49,984 nt of DNA. Source: an uncultured Microscilla sp. Lineage in GTDB: Bacteria > Bacteroidota > Bacteroidia > Cytophagales > Microscillaceae. Every line of letters begins with the position of its first letter. The first letter of the stretch is position 1. The stretch spans positions 1 to 49,984 of the forward strand of contig NZ_CANLRP010000044.1 of the NCBI RefSeq assembly GCF_947493425.1, in the 5' to 3' direction. Positions 35,347 through 44,030 of the stretch are shown here, piece by piece. The position numbers were made by a program, and so were the translations under genes. The notes below the pieces were generated by a model. The model was not told where the DNA came from and did not search any database. It was given only the letters and a program-made list of their open reading frames with translations.

Positions 35347-36123
35347 TTACTCCTTTCGCTCCTCAAGTTTCTTGATCAAAAAGTCCAGCTTTCGCTCTAC
35401 CCTTTTCATTCGTTCTTCGAGTTCTTCGCTTTCGTTGCTGATCATTTCTTCTACAAAAATGGCATTGACAATAGAAAAGCCAAAAATGCCCCCGGTAAGC
35501 ACAATTAACATAAAATAAACGCGGGTAGCCACTCCCATCCAGGCAGCTCCATTTTTGGCTATAGCATCGGGTATATCATACCAGCCCTCCATTGTAAATA
35601 TTTTGAATATAATATAAAACGACTCAAAACCATTGGTGAAGTATTTGGGTGCCATTTCCCGAAAGAGATAATAGGTAAACAAAGAGACAATGATGTTGTA
35701 AAAAAAGAACCCTAACAACACAAATAACGAAGCTTTGAGGGCACGTCCTACCCCTATGAGTAAGTCTTGCAGATGGGGAATAAATTGCAAAAAGCGAAAA
35801 AACTTTGCCACCCTAAATGCTCTAAGCACCAGCAAAAAAGTAAAGTCGGGAATGGGCAAAAATAAGATAAGCAATGACGGAGTAGTGACCAATACAATCA
35901 AAAAATCGAGTTTGTTCCAATTAGAACTGATATAGCCCCTCCACGAATATTGCTTGATTTTTACAACTGCCTCTATCAAAAAGAACAGGGTACAGCTCAG
36001 GTCAATGTATTCAAAAATGACAAACTCTGCCTTGAGGCTGTTAAAAGACAACAAAAACAACACAAGTATATTGATTTGCAGCGCAATAAAGATGACTCGA
36101 TCATTGGTGAATATTCGGGACAT
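35347..36123 (-). CDS. Voltage-gated ion channel resembling bacterial sodium channels
   Basis: The 258-residue protein forms one six-helix Ion_trans unit, as in homotetrameric channels such as NaChBac. S4 has basic residues spaced by three (Arg101, Arg104, Lys107, Arg110 in VLRAFRVAKFFRFL). The pore loop carries FTMEGW (176-181), matching the T-L/M-E-S/G-W selectivity filter of bacterial Nav/Cav-type channels. S6 is GGIFGFSIVNAIFVEEM. The C-terminal about 30 residues form a charged coiled coil, as in NaChBac. The ATG at 36123 is preferred to an upstream TTG at 36147. In marine bacteria such channels relate to sodium-driven physiology. Selectivity cannot be read with certainty. Confidence 0.85.
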   Translation of the reverse strand: MSRIFTNDRVIFIALQINILVLFLLSFNSLKAEFVIFEYIDLSCTLFFLIEAVVKIKQYSWRGYISSNWNKLDFLIVLVTTPSLLILFLPIPDFTFLLVLRAFRVAKFFRFLQFIPHLQDLLIGVGRALKASLFVLLGFFFYNIIVSLFTYYLFREMAPKYFTNGFESFYIIFKIFTMEGWYDIPDAIAKNGAAWMGVATRVYFMLIVLTGGIFGFSIVNAIFVEEMISNESEELEERMKRVERKLDFLIKKLEERKE

Positions 36124-36241
36124 TTTCACTTTGATGTTAGGGAACAATGGTAATTATCAACGTTTATTTGTACAACCTTATTTGCCTGAAATAAACGCTG
36201 GGCAAATAAGAAGGAGAGTCAGCGACTGTCAGTAATATCCA

Positions 36242-38458
36242 CTACCCAGGTATTGCTACTAACTCATATACCTGCCAATCGCCCCTACGGTTAGTTCTGA
36301 TTTTGCCCACGTGCTCGCAGTCTACCTGATCGTGCACTAGTCGGTAAGTATTCTGAAGCAAGTGTATAGGAATGTCCAGATTACGTTTTAAGTGGTGGGT
36401 AGTCTGAATAATGTCGCTCCAGATGTCATAAGCAAAACGCTTGTGATGAGTGTCTCCGGCTACTACATCGGTGGTATTGATACCCAAATACATTTTTTTT
36501 ATCAAGTTGTTTACCTCTTGCGAGTCAGCCTCATAATTGAGTGCCATCTGGCGAATATCAAGGCTTGCCCTAAGCAAAGGCATTGGGTCGCCAGTACCCA
36601 AAGTTCGGTGAGCACAGGCATACATATTATTTTTGGTACGTACCCGTTCCAACCCATATTGCTGCACCATATCATTGATTGCTTTAAAAAACACTTCAAG
36701 CTCATTGATCAGGCGACTACGGTCAGTTTTAAGCACTGTGTTCATCAAATCTTCAAAACCCAGGTACAAAATGCTCACACTTGGGTGATAATTTACATGT
36801 ACATAATCTGCTTCTTCCAGATCGCGGGCAATTTCTTCGGGCAAGATGTACTGCATCAACGATGAAGTATGCAGTCGGGCGGCTTCCTTTTCCAGTAGCT
36901 TCGAAAAACTCTCTCCTTGTATACTCAAGGGAGCCGCATCTGTCATTACTGTTTGCAACGATTCTTGTATTTTTGCTGGAATAGCCGAGTTGGTACGTCT
37001 TGCCGCCTTTTCTTCCATTTCTATCAATTTAAGGTGGGCTTGCTTGTGGGTAAGCTCTTCTTCTAGCTTGCTTAGTTGGGCTTTTGTCGCCAACACCGAT
37101 TTTTGCAAGTGCGCCAAGTCGTTGCCTTTTTCGCGGGCTTTGGTATTTTCCATCAACAGCTGGTCGCGATTGTTTAAAAAGTCTTCTCTTTCCTGCTCAA
37201 AACGTTCTTTTGCCTTCAACAACTGCTGCCTTGCCTGCTCTAACTGGTCTCGCTCCATTTGCAAAGCATTGGGGGTAAGGTCAGCTGTACTATTCGGTGT
37301 TTCTTCTGAGTGGTTCTTTACTATTTCTGCCTCCTGTTTTTCATTGATTGGCCTGTGCACTATCGGGGTATTCGCTGACGCAACTACGTTTTTAGCCGAC
37401 TGGGTGTCCTCTTCATTCTTGGTGGTCAAAGCCTTTGTTGGTACTTGTTGCAATGCTTGCGAAGCAGTTTTGAGCAACGTCTCTTCTTGCGCTACTTTGT
37501 CTTTTGCAACCTTTAGAGCTTGTTGTTGTTGTTGCAAACGTTGTTGTTCAGCTTGTACTGTTTCTTTTTCTTGCTTCAGACTGTTTTTTTCTTGTTGCAA
37601 GGTAGCTCTTGCCTCTTCCAGCGCCTTACTTTGGGTGTCTAATCGTTGTTGCTGCTGTTGAGTATCCTTTAACGCCCTCTCTCTCTCCTTAAAAAGAGTT
37701 TCTTTAGCTTTGGCAAACATCTGTTTTTCGTTCAATAGGACTTCTTTATCTTGCAACAACTCTTCTTGTGCTTTTTGTAGCTCTCCGGCCTTTTGCTGCA
37801 GACTCTCCTGAGTTTCTTCAATTTTGCCCTTAGTAGCCTCTATCGAATTTTGGTTTTGATGTATTTGCTTTTTTTGGGTTTCCAATTGGGCTTTGGTTTC
37901 CGACAAGCGCGTTTTTTCTTGCTCAATCTCCTCCTTTAGGCGCTTTTGTTCTTCCAGTACAGCATTTTTCTTACTTTCCACCTTTTGCTTCTCCTGAGCA
38001 ATACGTGCTTCCTCTTTGAGCATTTTTTGGCGGGCTGTTTCCAAGGCATCTTCTTCAGCTAATTTTTGCTCTTTAGCCTGCTTGTGTCCAGCTATAGCCT
38101 GTACAATACATTGAATCAACAAAGTACGCTCGATGGGTTTAGGTACAAACGCCGATATATGAGTAGTAATTATTTCATTGATTGTTTGGGTGCGGGCAGG
38201 GTGGCTTGAGATCACAATGGGCACCTCACGGGTAGACTCTTGTTGTTGTAAATAATGGTATACCTCCAGTTCTGACGCTATAGAAGTTTCCCAGTCTAAC
38301 AACACTACATCTAAAGATTTTTTACGGATAATTCGCTGCACCATTTGCGCATTAGTGGCGTTCATTACATTGTATTTACCTTCATCTTCTAAATAGTCAA
38401 AAATGGTATGCAAACTTTTAAAATCCTGATTTACAACCAGCACATTGTATTTTTCCAT
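36242..38458 (-). CDS. Receiver domain, long coiled coil and degenerate class III cyclase-like domain
   Basis: The protein has 738 residues. Residues 1-122 are a receiver domain with Asp55 (LLDWE), a conserved Lys107 (VPKP), but the acidic N-terminal pair is replaced by Asn10-Gln11-Asp12. Residues 125-530 are a very long Gln/Glu/Lys-rich coiled coil. Residues 539-738 resemble a class III nucleotidyl cyclase (LPEEIARDL, LELEVFFKAIND, YDIWSDIIQTTHHL). Both metal-binding Asp positions are lost: Gly567 in ILYLGF and Asn611 in TKNNMY. The domain is therefore probably a pseudocyclase. It lies 7 bases after the kinase-like gene upstream on the same strand and is probably its partner. The long coiled coil suggests a scaffold. 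Confidence 0.8.
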   Translation of the reverse strand: MEKYNVLVVNQDFKSLHTIFDYLEDEGKYNVMNATNAQMVQRIIRKKSLDVVLLDWETSIASELEVYHYLQQQESTREVPIVISSHPARTQTINEIITTHISAFVPKPIERTLLIQCIVQAIAGHKQAKEQKLAEEDALETARQKMLKEEARIAQEKQKVESKKNAVLEEQKRLKEEIEQEKTRLSETKAQLETQKKQIHQNQNSIEATKGKIEETQESLQQKAGELQKAQEELLQDKEVLLNEKQMFAKAKETLFKERERALKDTQQQQQRLDTQSKALEEARATLQQEKNSLKQEKETVQAEQQRLQQQQQALKVAKDKVAQEETLLKTASQALQQVPTKALTTKNEEDTQSAKNVVASANTPIVHRPINEKQEAEIVKNHSEETPNSTADLTPNALQMERDQLEQARQQLLKAKERFEQEREDFLNNRDQLLMENTKAREKGNDLAHLQKSVLATKAQLSKLEEELTHKQAHLKLIEMEEKAARRTNSAIPAKIQESLQTVMTDAAPLSIQGESFSKLLEKEAARLHTSSLMQYILPEEIARDLEEADYVHVNYHPSVSILYLGFEDLMNTVLKTDRSRLINELEVFFKAINDMVQQYGLERVRTKNNMYACAHRTLGTGDPMPLLRASLDIRQMALNYEADSQEVNNLIKKMYLGINTTDVVAGDTHHKRFAYDIWSDIIQTTHHLKRNLDIPIHLLQNTYRLVHDQVDCEHVGKIRTNRRGDWQVYELVAIPG

Positions 38459-38465
38459 GGGTACG

Positions 38466-40994
38466 CTATAGTTGGGTCAACTTTGTATAACTTTCTTCAT
38501 CTAAATACAATATCGCCTGCTCCAAAGCCTTCTTCCACTTGGTCAAATTGCTATTTCCTTGAGGGTCAATTCTATTCAATACTGCCTTAAGAGCACTTGT
38601 TTCGTAATACTCTAACTGGGCAAACTCTTCCATAAAAGGCCGCATGATTTCCTTTTCTTCTTCGGTAAACTCCAGCGAATCAATGTCTATCTCTACTACT
38701 TCAGGTGAACTGTCTTTTACCCCTAGCAAATCGCTGTAATCTACATCTTCGAGCGACTTGGCATCTAACAAAGTAAACGTGACATGCAAACCTTCATCAG
38801 CTGGCAACACCTCTACTTTGCCACCATGAGCTTCAATCATTTTTTTGTTAAATGCCCATGACGACCCGGCAGGGCGTGCCACTTCGGGTGGAAAATTGTC
38901 AAATACCCGATGTAATTTGTCTTCGGGCACTGCCACCCCATTGTCACGAAAGGTCACCTCCAGCACATCTTTATCTTCACGGGTTACAGGTTGAGCGTTT
39001 AACGACACCTTGCCTCCTTCTGGTGTATATTTGAGGGCATTGGCAAAAAAGTTTAAAAATATACGCTCTACAATTTCATAGTCAAAGGCAGCATAAAAGA
39101 AAGGTTTGATCTGGTTGTCTACCTCAATGCCTTGAGCCGTTACCAGGTCTGCAACCTTGTCAAGCGCACTACGCGACACTTTGTAAATAGAATGATTTTC
39201 TTTATGTAAAATAATAGTGGCATCATCAGCTACCTGCACCTGGTCTACGTTGTCGAGCAAGTTCATTATCTGTACTCCCGACTGATACACCATTGCCCGG
39301 TTTAGATTTTCGTTTGCGTCAGGTTTGAGCAAATCAACCACCGTACGAGTAGGTGGGGCAATGTCTTCTTTTAATATTTTGTTTAAGCCTTCTTTTTCTT
39401 TGCTTACTTCCTCTAGTTGTATTTTGGTAGTGTTCAATTCTTCGGTTTGTCTGAGCAAAGCCGATTTTTGCTCATTAATCTCTCTCCGTTGTGAGTTGAT
39501 CTGATTCACCGATTTATTTTTATGCAACTCTATTTCTTTGGCTGCTTTTTTCTTGATCTGACGTTTGCGCAACAACAAGAACAACACTAACAGTAAAGCA
39601 ACAATCGCCAAACCAATCAACCACCACAAGCGACGGTTTTTCTCTGCTTCTATTTCATCTTTTTCCTGACTAAGGGTAGTAATCGTTTCTGCCTTATCAG
39701 TGGTATCTTTTTTAAGCAAGCTAATAATTTTGTCTTTACGTAATAAACGAATAGAATCTTCTTGATTGATTAACTCTGCCCGTTTTTTAGCCGCTTCGAG
39801 TATGCCAATGCGCTTGCTTTTTACCAGATTGTCTACCAACAAACGACGCTTTTCTATTTCCAGCAAACGTACCCGCTGGCTTTCAGGCATAGGATTGTTA
39901 TTATTATTGTTACCAGCGCTTTTGGTAATGTACTTGGGTACATATACTGTTTTTATTTTAGTATTCTTTGGGTTATTTTTTACGGCTTCCAGCCTTGCCT
40001 TGTATGCCTTGTACAGCTTGCGATATTCACGGGCTTCTTTTAGTTTACCTTGGTCTTGTTTGTCTTCAGCAAGTGTACCATAACTGTCTACAATCCCCTC
40101 TAGGGCTCCTGCCATGCGCTGTCCATCAAATTGATCGTTGTAATCTTTGGCAACCACAAAAGCCTGAAAAAAGTACTCAAGCGCCTTCTCGTCATTTTTT
40201 TTGTATTGTTGATATACCCGTCCTATATTTTGTAGGGTTTCGGTCAATGCTACCTTATCTCCAATTTTGTCTCTGGTTTTTAGTTCTTGCTCATAATATT
40301 TCAGCGCCTCATCATATTTCTGTTTCTTTTTTTGGTAATCACCCATAATGCGGTAAATATCCCCTTTTTGCTGGAGTCCTCCTGTAGAGTCCAACGGAGT
40401 GTCTACTGCTTTTTGGTATTGTTGTAGGGCTTTGTCATCTCCCTGACTGGCATAATAATCTCCTTCGTTTTGGTAGGCAGCCATAATGCCTCGACTATAG
40501 TTGGCATCTTGGGCAGTCTGAAGGGCTTTTTTGAGGTAGTCAGGGGCTTTGTCAGGGGTATCTTCTATGGCCACACTTGCCAAACCATTGAGCGCGTCGG
40601 CTTCTCCTGCTTTGTTGTTTAGTTTTGTATAGTTGCTCAATGCCTGCTGCAAAAACACAGGCGCACGATTAAAGTTTTTAAGCCGATAATAAGCATTGCC
40701 CATATTTTTTTGACTACGGGCTATAGCCAGAGTATCTTTCATTTTTTGAGCAAGCACCAAAGCTTCACGGGCATAGTTCAACGCTTTTACTCCGTTGGTA
40801 TACTGAGTGTCTTCCGACAATTGATTCAATACTTTAACCTTCGCTGTATCAGCCGTTATTGTGGGCAAAGCATTTTGGTTAGCAACAATTCTATAAGATC
40901 GGTTTTGCTGGGCAAAGCTGTTGGTAGTGGTACTACATAACAAAACTCCCAGATTTGCCCAAAAACACAAAAAACATATCCATCCTGAACGCAT
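38466..40994 (-). CDS. TPR-membrane sensor protein with degenerate histidine kinase domains
   Basis: The protein has 842 residues. A signal or anchor (about 1-28) is followed by TPRs (about 55-335), a charged coiled region (370-450), a membrane segment (456-475), a second coiled coil (480-540), a DHp-like helix and an ATPase domain (about 640-745). The H-box aligns as ED-I-x-x-P (543-548), with Glu543 where the phospho-acceptor His should be. The N-box (Asn648, Asn652) and Asp684-Asn-Gly (G1) remain, but the second Gly of G1 is Ala688 and the glycine-rich lid is poor. A C-terminal acidic helical part (760-842) is unusual. It may sense and bind ATP without phosphorylating. The downstream REC-cyclase-like gene starts 7 bases later. 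Confidence 0.82.
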   Translation of the reverse strand: MRSGWICFLCFWANLGVLLCSTTTNSFAQQNRSYRIVANQNALPTITADTAKVKVLNQLSEDTQYTNGVKALNYAREALVLAQKMKDTLAIARSQKNMGNAYYRLKNFNRAPVFLQQALSNYTKLNNKAGEADALNGLASVAIEDTPDKAPDYLKKALQTAQDANYSRGIMAAYQNEGDYYASQGDDKALQQYQKAVDTPLDSTGGLQQKGDIYRIMGDYQKKKQKYDEALKYYEQELKTRDKIGDKVALTETLQNIGRVYQQYKKNDEKALEYFFQAFVVAKDYNDQFDGQRMAGALEGIVDSYGTLAEDKQDQGKLKEAREYRKLYKAYKARLEAVKNNPKNTKIKTVYVPKYITKSAGNNNNNNPMPESQRVRLLEIEKRRLLVDNLVKSKRIGILEAAKKRAELINQEDSIRLLRKDKIISLLKKDTTDKAETITTLSQEKDEIEAEKNRRLWWLIGLAIVALLLVLFLLLRKRQIKKKAAKEIELHKNKSVNQINSQRREINEQKSALLRQTEELNTTKIQLEEVSKEKEGLNKILKEDIAPPTRTVVDLLKPDANENLNRAMVYQSGVQIMNLLDNVDQVQVADDATIILHKENHSIYKVSRSALDKVADLVTAQGIEVDNQIKPFFYAAFDYEIVERIFLNFFANALKYTPEGGKVSLNAQPVTREDKDVLEVTFRDNGVAVPEDKLHRVFDNFPPEVARPAGSSWAFNKKMIEAHGGKVEVLPADEGLHVTFTLLDAKSLEDVDYSDLLGVKDSSPEVVEIDIDSLEFTEEEKEIMRPFMEEFAQLEYYETSALKAVLNRIDPQGNSNLTKWKKALEQAILYLDEESYTKLTQL

Positions 40995-41013
40995 AATCCC
41001 TGTTATTATTTTC

Positions 41014-41021
41014 TAATTTTG
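41014..41021 (+). promoter_or_regulatory. Possible -7 promoter element
   Basis: TAATTTTG is an exact TAnnTTTG. It would start transcription about 27 bases before the 41055 gene, in the 60-base gap between the divergent kinase-like gene and the HTTM-like pair. No clear -33 TTTG is present. Confidence 0.4.
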
Positions 41022-41054
41022 TATTGGCAACGCAATCTAGCTTCAAAGTAAATA

Positions 41055-41480
41055 ATGAATTTTAAAAATACTACCATCTGGACAATGTTTTTTTGTATGT
41101 GCATACCTTTTATAATGCTCAACAACTTATATCCTTTTTGGCGCTTTGGAATGTTTGCCGAACCTGTAAAAACTCAGGTGCAAACCGAGCAATTCAGGGT
41201 ATACTGCAAAGATGCCCAAGGCAAAACTCATTATTTTTCTCCACAAAGCATTGGTTTCGACAAAAACCAGTTTCTATACATTGCACGAAATTACTATTAC
41301 AAAAGTCAGACTGTTTTTTTTCTGAAAGCGCTTTCATCTATATATTTTAGGCAAAGCCCCAGACTAGAGTTCAAAACCTGGCAATTGTACAAGATAGTAG
41401 TCATCAAAAAACTGAACAACCTACGCCAGGTAAGCAAAGATAGTAGCCTGGTAGAAACTTATACACCTGATGCACTATAA
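41055..41480 (+). CDS. Small membrane-anchored protein, partner of the HTTM-like gene
   Basis: The 141-residue protein has one N-terminal membrane segment (about 8-27) and a C-terminal soluble part with aromatic- and Lys-rich patches, including WRFGMFAEP. It has no recognised domain. It overlaps the next gene by 11 bases in another frame, so the two are coupled and probably work together. The start is the ATG at 41055. Small companions next to HTTM-like proteins exist in other Bacteroidota in my recollection, but I cannot name a family for this one. Confidence 0.7.
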   Translation: MNFKNTTIWTMFFCMCIPFIMLNNLYPFWRFGMFAEPVKTQVQTEQFRVYCKDAQGKTHYFSPQSIGFDKNQFLYIARNYYYKSQTVFFLKALSSIYFRQSPRLEFKTWQLYKIVVIKKLNNLRQVSKDSSLVETYTPDAL

Positions 41481-42603
41481 CAAAACGCCCTTGTACATCT
41501 ATTGGGTCGTTGCCCTCCTATTGAGCACTTTATTGCTTGCTTACTGGCTAGAGTGGCGTCATTGGGTAACCCTTGCCTACCAACAACAAGCCCCTGACTG
41601 GTTCCAAACGCTGATACAGCGTATTTACCCCAGATTTGGGGTAGAGAAGCAACGTTTTCCCCTAGAGTTTTTCATTGACAAAGCCGATCAGGTAGTGGGG
41701 CGGTTTGCCTTCATAAGCCTGGGGAGTTTAAGTTTTATATACTTATATCAATACAAGGTTGGCTTGCGCCAAAAAATTCAGCACTACTGGAACCGCCCCA
41801 CCACGGCGTATAATGCACAAAGGCAACTACAGGTTTTTGCGGGTGTACTGTTTTTGTTTACCTGGGACTGGTACAGTTACTTGAGTGGACTTGGCAATGC
41901 CACTGCTTTTTATACCCCTACCTTCCCTTATCGTTTGCTCCACTTACCCTTCCCGTCTCCTTTTTGGTTGCTAGTGTTGTATATATGCTTCTTGGTTGCC
42001 AACTTTGCGCTTTTGTGTAAATTTCGGGTAGTTTGGGCAAGTATTGTGAGCGTGACTTTGTTTGTTTTACTACAAGGGTATATGTATTGTTTTCACAAAA
42101 TAGATCATACGTATGCTACACTCACCCAAGTGGCTTTGCTTGTGCCTATACTTGCCTGGCACTACCAAAAAGGACAACTACAGCCCCAAAAACAAGTAGC
42201 TGCCTGGGCTTGGCGTCTGATGCAGTTCAGCATTGCTTTTACCTACTTTCAGGCAGGGCTAGAAAAACTACTCATTGGTGGTATCAACTGGGCATCTCCC
42301 CATAGTTTTCGCAGTTATTTGTACCTACACCCTACCAAACCCGGTACCTGGGTTGCTACCAGTGATTTTTGGTGTACTGTATTGCCATTGGCAGCCATGT
42401 TGTTTCAGTTGGGGTTTATCACCATTATTTTTTATCCCAAGCTTAAGCGGGTATTTTTGCCAGCTGGTGTTCTTTTTCATTTAGGCACGTTTTTGTTATT
42501 CGGCATTGGGTGGTATTATTCGCCTTGGATGTTGGTCTATTTGTTTTTTATAGACTGGGAGAGTATTCGTTTCAGACAACTACCTAAAAGCACCAAGTTG
42601 TAG
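41470..42603 (+). CDS. HTTM-like polytopic membrane protein (vitamin K carboxylase-related)
   Basis: This 377-residue protein has about eight to ten hydrophobic segments. The segment MQFSIAFTYFQAGLEKL, followed by GGINW and a short loop, resembles the HTTM domain motif (Y-F-x-x-G-x-x-K-L). That domain is shared with the membrane part of vitamin K-dependent gamma-carboxylase. Later hydrophobic stretches GVLFHLGTFLLFGIGWYYSPWMLVYLF also fit the family. A catalytic carboxylase domain is absent, so activity is uncertain. Its role is unknown. It overlaps the small partner gene by 11 bases. Confidence 0.65.
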   Translation: MHYNKTPLYIYWVVALLLSTLLLAYWLEWRHWVTLAYQQQAPDWFQTLIQRIYPRFGVEKQRFPLEFFIDKADQVVGRFAFISLGSLSFIYLYQYKVGLRQKIQHYWNRPTTAYNAQRQLQVFAGVLFLFTWDWYSYLSGLGNATAFYTPTFPYRLLHLPFPSPFWLLVLYICFLVANFALLCKFRVVWASIVSVTLFVLLQGYMYCFHKIDHTYATLTQVALLVPILAWHYQKGQLQPQKQVAAWAWRLMQFSIAFTYFQAGLEKLLIGGINWASPHSFRSYLYLHPTKPGTWVATSDFWCTVLPLAAMLFQLGFITIIFYPKLKRVFLPAGVLFHLGTFLLFGIGWYYSPWMLVYLFFIDWESIRFRQLPKSTKL

Positions 42604-42773
42604 GATCTTTGACGAAAAAAAATAAGCACTGTTTACCCAACAAGTTTGAACTGTTAATAATTAATAGCCTTTATTGGGTTTCGTCGCATAAACCCATCCG
42701 CCTTTTATAACTATGCATTAAAAATGACTATATTTAACTTCTGAGTTACATTAATGACCCTGATAGAAACATT

Positions 42774-43658
42774 ATGCCTAAAAAAATAAGTGCTGTTACC
42801 CGTTTTTGTATAGCTGTTTTACTTATGGTGAGTTGCCGTTCTGCTTACTTTACCCGCTATCAACAAAAAACACTGGATAAGTATGTCTGGAAAACCAAGC
42901 AACATTTATCTAAAACTGCTCAGCTCAAACTACTGGTAGACCGCAGGATTAAACTCAACCCACATAGTGTAGCCAAAAACTTTTACCCGGTACTGGATAA
43001 TGTAAGTAAAAAACTAAGCAAAATTCATCACAAGTTGCGGTGTCAGATTGCCAGCAATCAGGCAATGCCCCGCTATGAAATAAGGAAAATAAAACGTGCA
43101 CTACACAGCACTCATCAGCTACTTAACAAAACCAACCAACATATTCTCAATGGCACTGAACATGTACTAAAGTCTGATGTGTTGTTTGAGGTAGGCAGTG
43201 CTCAACTCAGGGCAGCTGGGGTAGTATCACTTAACCAGTTTGCCCAATATTTCAAACACAAAGTATTGAGTGTTTATCGTGCACAAATGCAAGTAAAACT
43301 CAATATTACGGGTTATGCCGACGAACAAGGATTTGTGAGAGGGGAAAGCGACCAACAACGTAAAGAAAAAAACCGTTTGCTATCGCTCAATCGCGCCACA
43401 GCCATCAAACAATACCTGTCAATAGTTTTAAATCAAAAGTTTGCCAACGCCGATAAGGAAGTAATGCTTGACGTAAACGCAGAAGGCAAAGGAGAACAAC
43501 TGCCCCCTAAATTACGCAATCCTCAACAAAACGACCACCGCCGGCGGGTATGTACAGTGTCGAGTTATACCATACTGAAGACAGGTGCTCAATTACCCAT
43601 TATTCAAAGGAATATCCCAAAACGAATACTCACCAACCCTTCTCCTATCAAAGACTAA
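42774..43658 (+). CDS. OmpA-like domain lipoprotein
   Basis: The 294-residue protein has a lipoprotein signal and lipobox VSC (Cys21). A basic Lys/His-rich helical region (about 25-130) is followed by an OmpA-like peptidoglycan-binding domain (about 138-265). Features of the domain are VLFEVGSAQLRAAG, LNITGYADEQG, LSLNRATAIKQYL and NPQQNDHRRRV. These carry the conserved Asp (TGYAD) and Arg (RRV) of the diaminopimelate-binding pocket. It should link a membrane to peptidoglycan. The unusually basic middle part sets it apart from simple Pal. It stands alone. Confidence 0.8.
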   Translation: MPKKISAVTRFCIAVLLMVSCRSAYFTRYQQKTLDKYVWKTKQHLSKTAQLKLLVDRRIKLNPHSVAKNFYPVLDNVSKKLSKIHHKLRCQIASNQAMPRYEIRKIKRALHSTHQLLNKTNQHILNGTEHVLKSDVLFEVGSAQLRAAGVVSLNQFAQYFKHKVLSVYRAQMQVKLNITGYADEQGFVRGESDQQRKEKNRLLSLNRATAIKQYLSIVLNQKFANADKEVMLDVNAEGKGEQLPPKLRNPQQNDHRRRVCTVSSYTILKTGAQLPIIQRNIPKRILTNPSPIKD

Positions 43659-44030
43659 TACTTAGTAAGTATTGACCAAGTACTATTAAAAAAGAACCCA
43701 AGGCTTAAAGAAACTGTATTGAACTATCGACCATCGATTGTGAACTTTTAACTACGGCTCTTATAAGTCACTAAAGATCAACGTCATACAAAAGTGTAGA
43801 TACCTGTGGAACAGGGTATACCCAGAACCTTGAACCTAGTGGAGGCTATGCACCGATTCATTGGTACTTCCACTTCGTTACAGCCGACATCCCGTTTACG
43901 GGGAACCTTGTCAGCGCTATGGACTAAATCACCTATCTCATCAAAATCTCTTCGCTCTTAATTTCTTTAGTCTAAAGAATTATTATCTTTCGCCTTTTCA
44001 AATCATAATATACATTGAGCCTGAATACGA
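43659..44030. other. Non-coding gap with a GC-richer, hairpin-prone part
   Basis: Between 43790 and 43945 the base composition is higher in G+C than nearby intergenic DNA. Hairpins are visible: a bulged arm pair around 43799-43820 (ATACCTGT/ACAGGGTAT) and CCCG/CGGG near 43892-43904. No reading frame of note is present. It may be a structured leader, a decayed repeat or an unrecognised RNA. The start of the following GNAT-like gene is preceded by AT-rich sequence. Confidence 0.3.

Noticed and set aside
36846..37661. Long plus-strand frame opposite the coiled-coil region of the receiver-cyclase-like gene
   Set aside because: It is a mirror of a biased Gln/Lys/Glu-rich coding stretch and has Ser/Cys-rich low-complexity composition; the minus-strand frame has clear domains.
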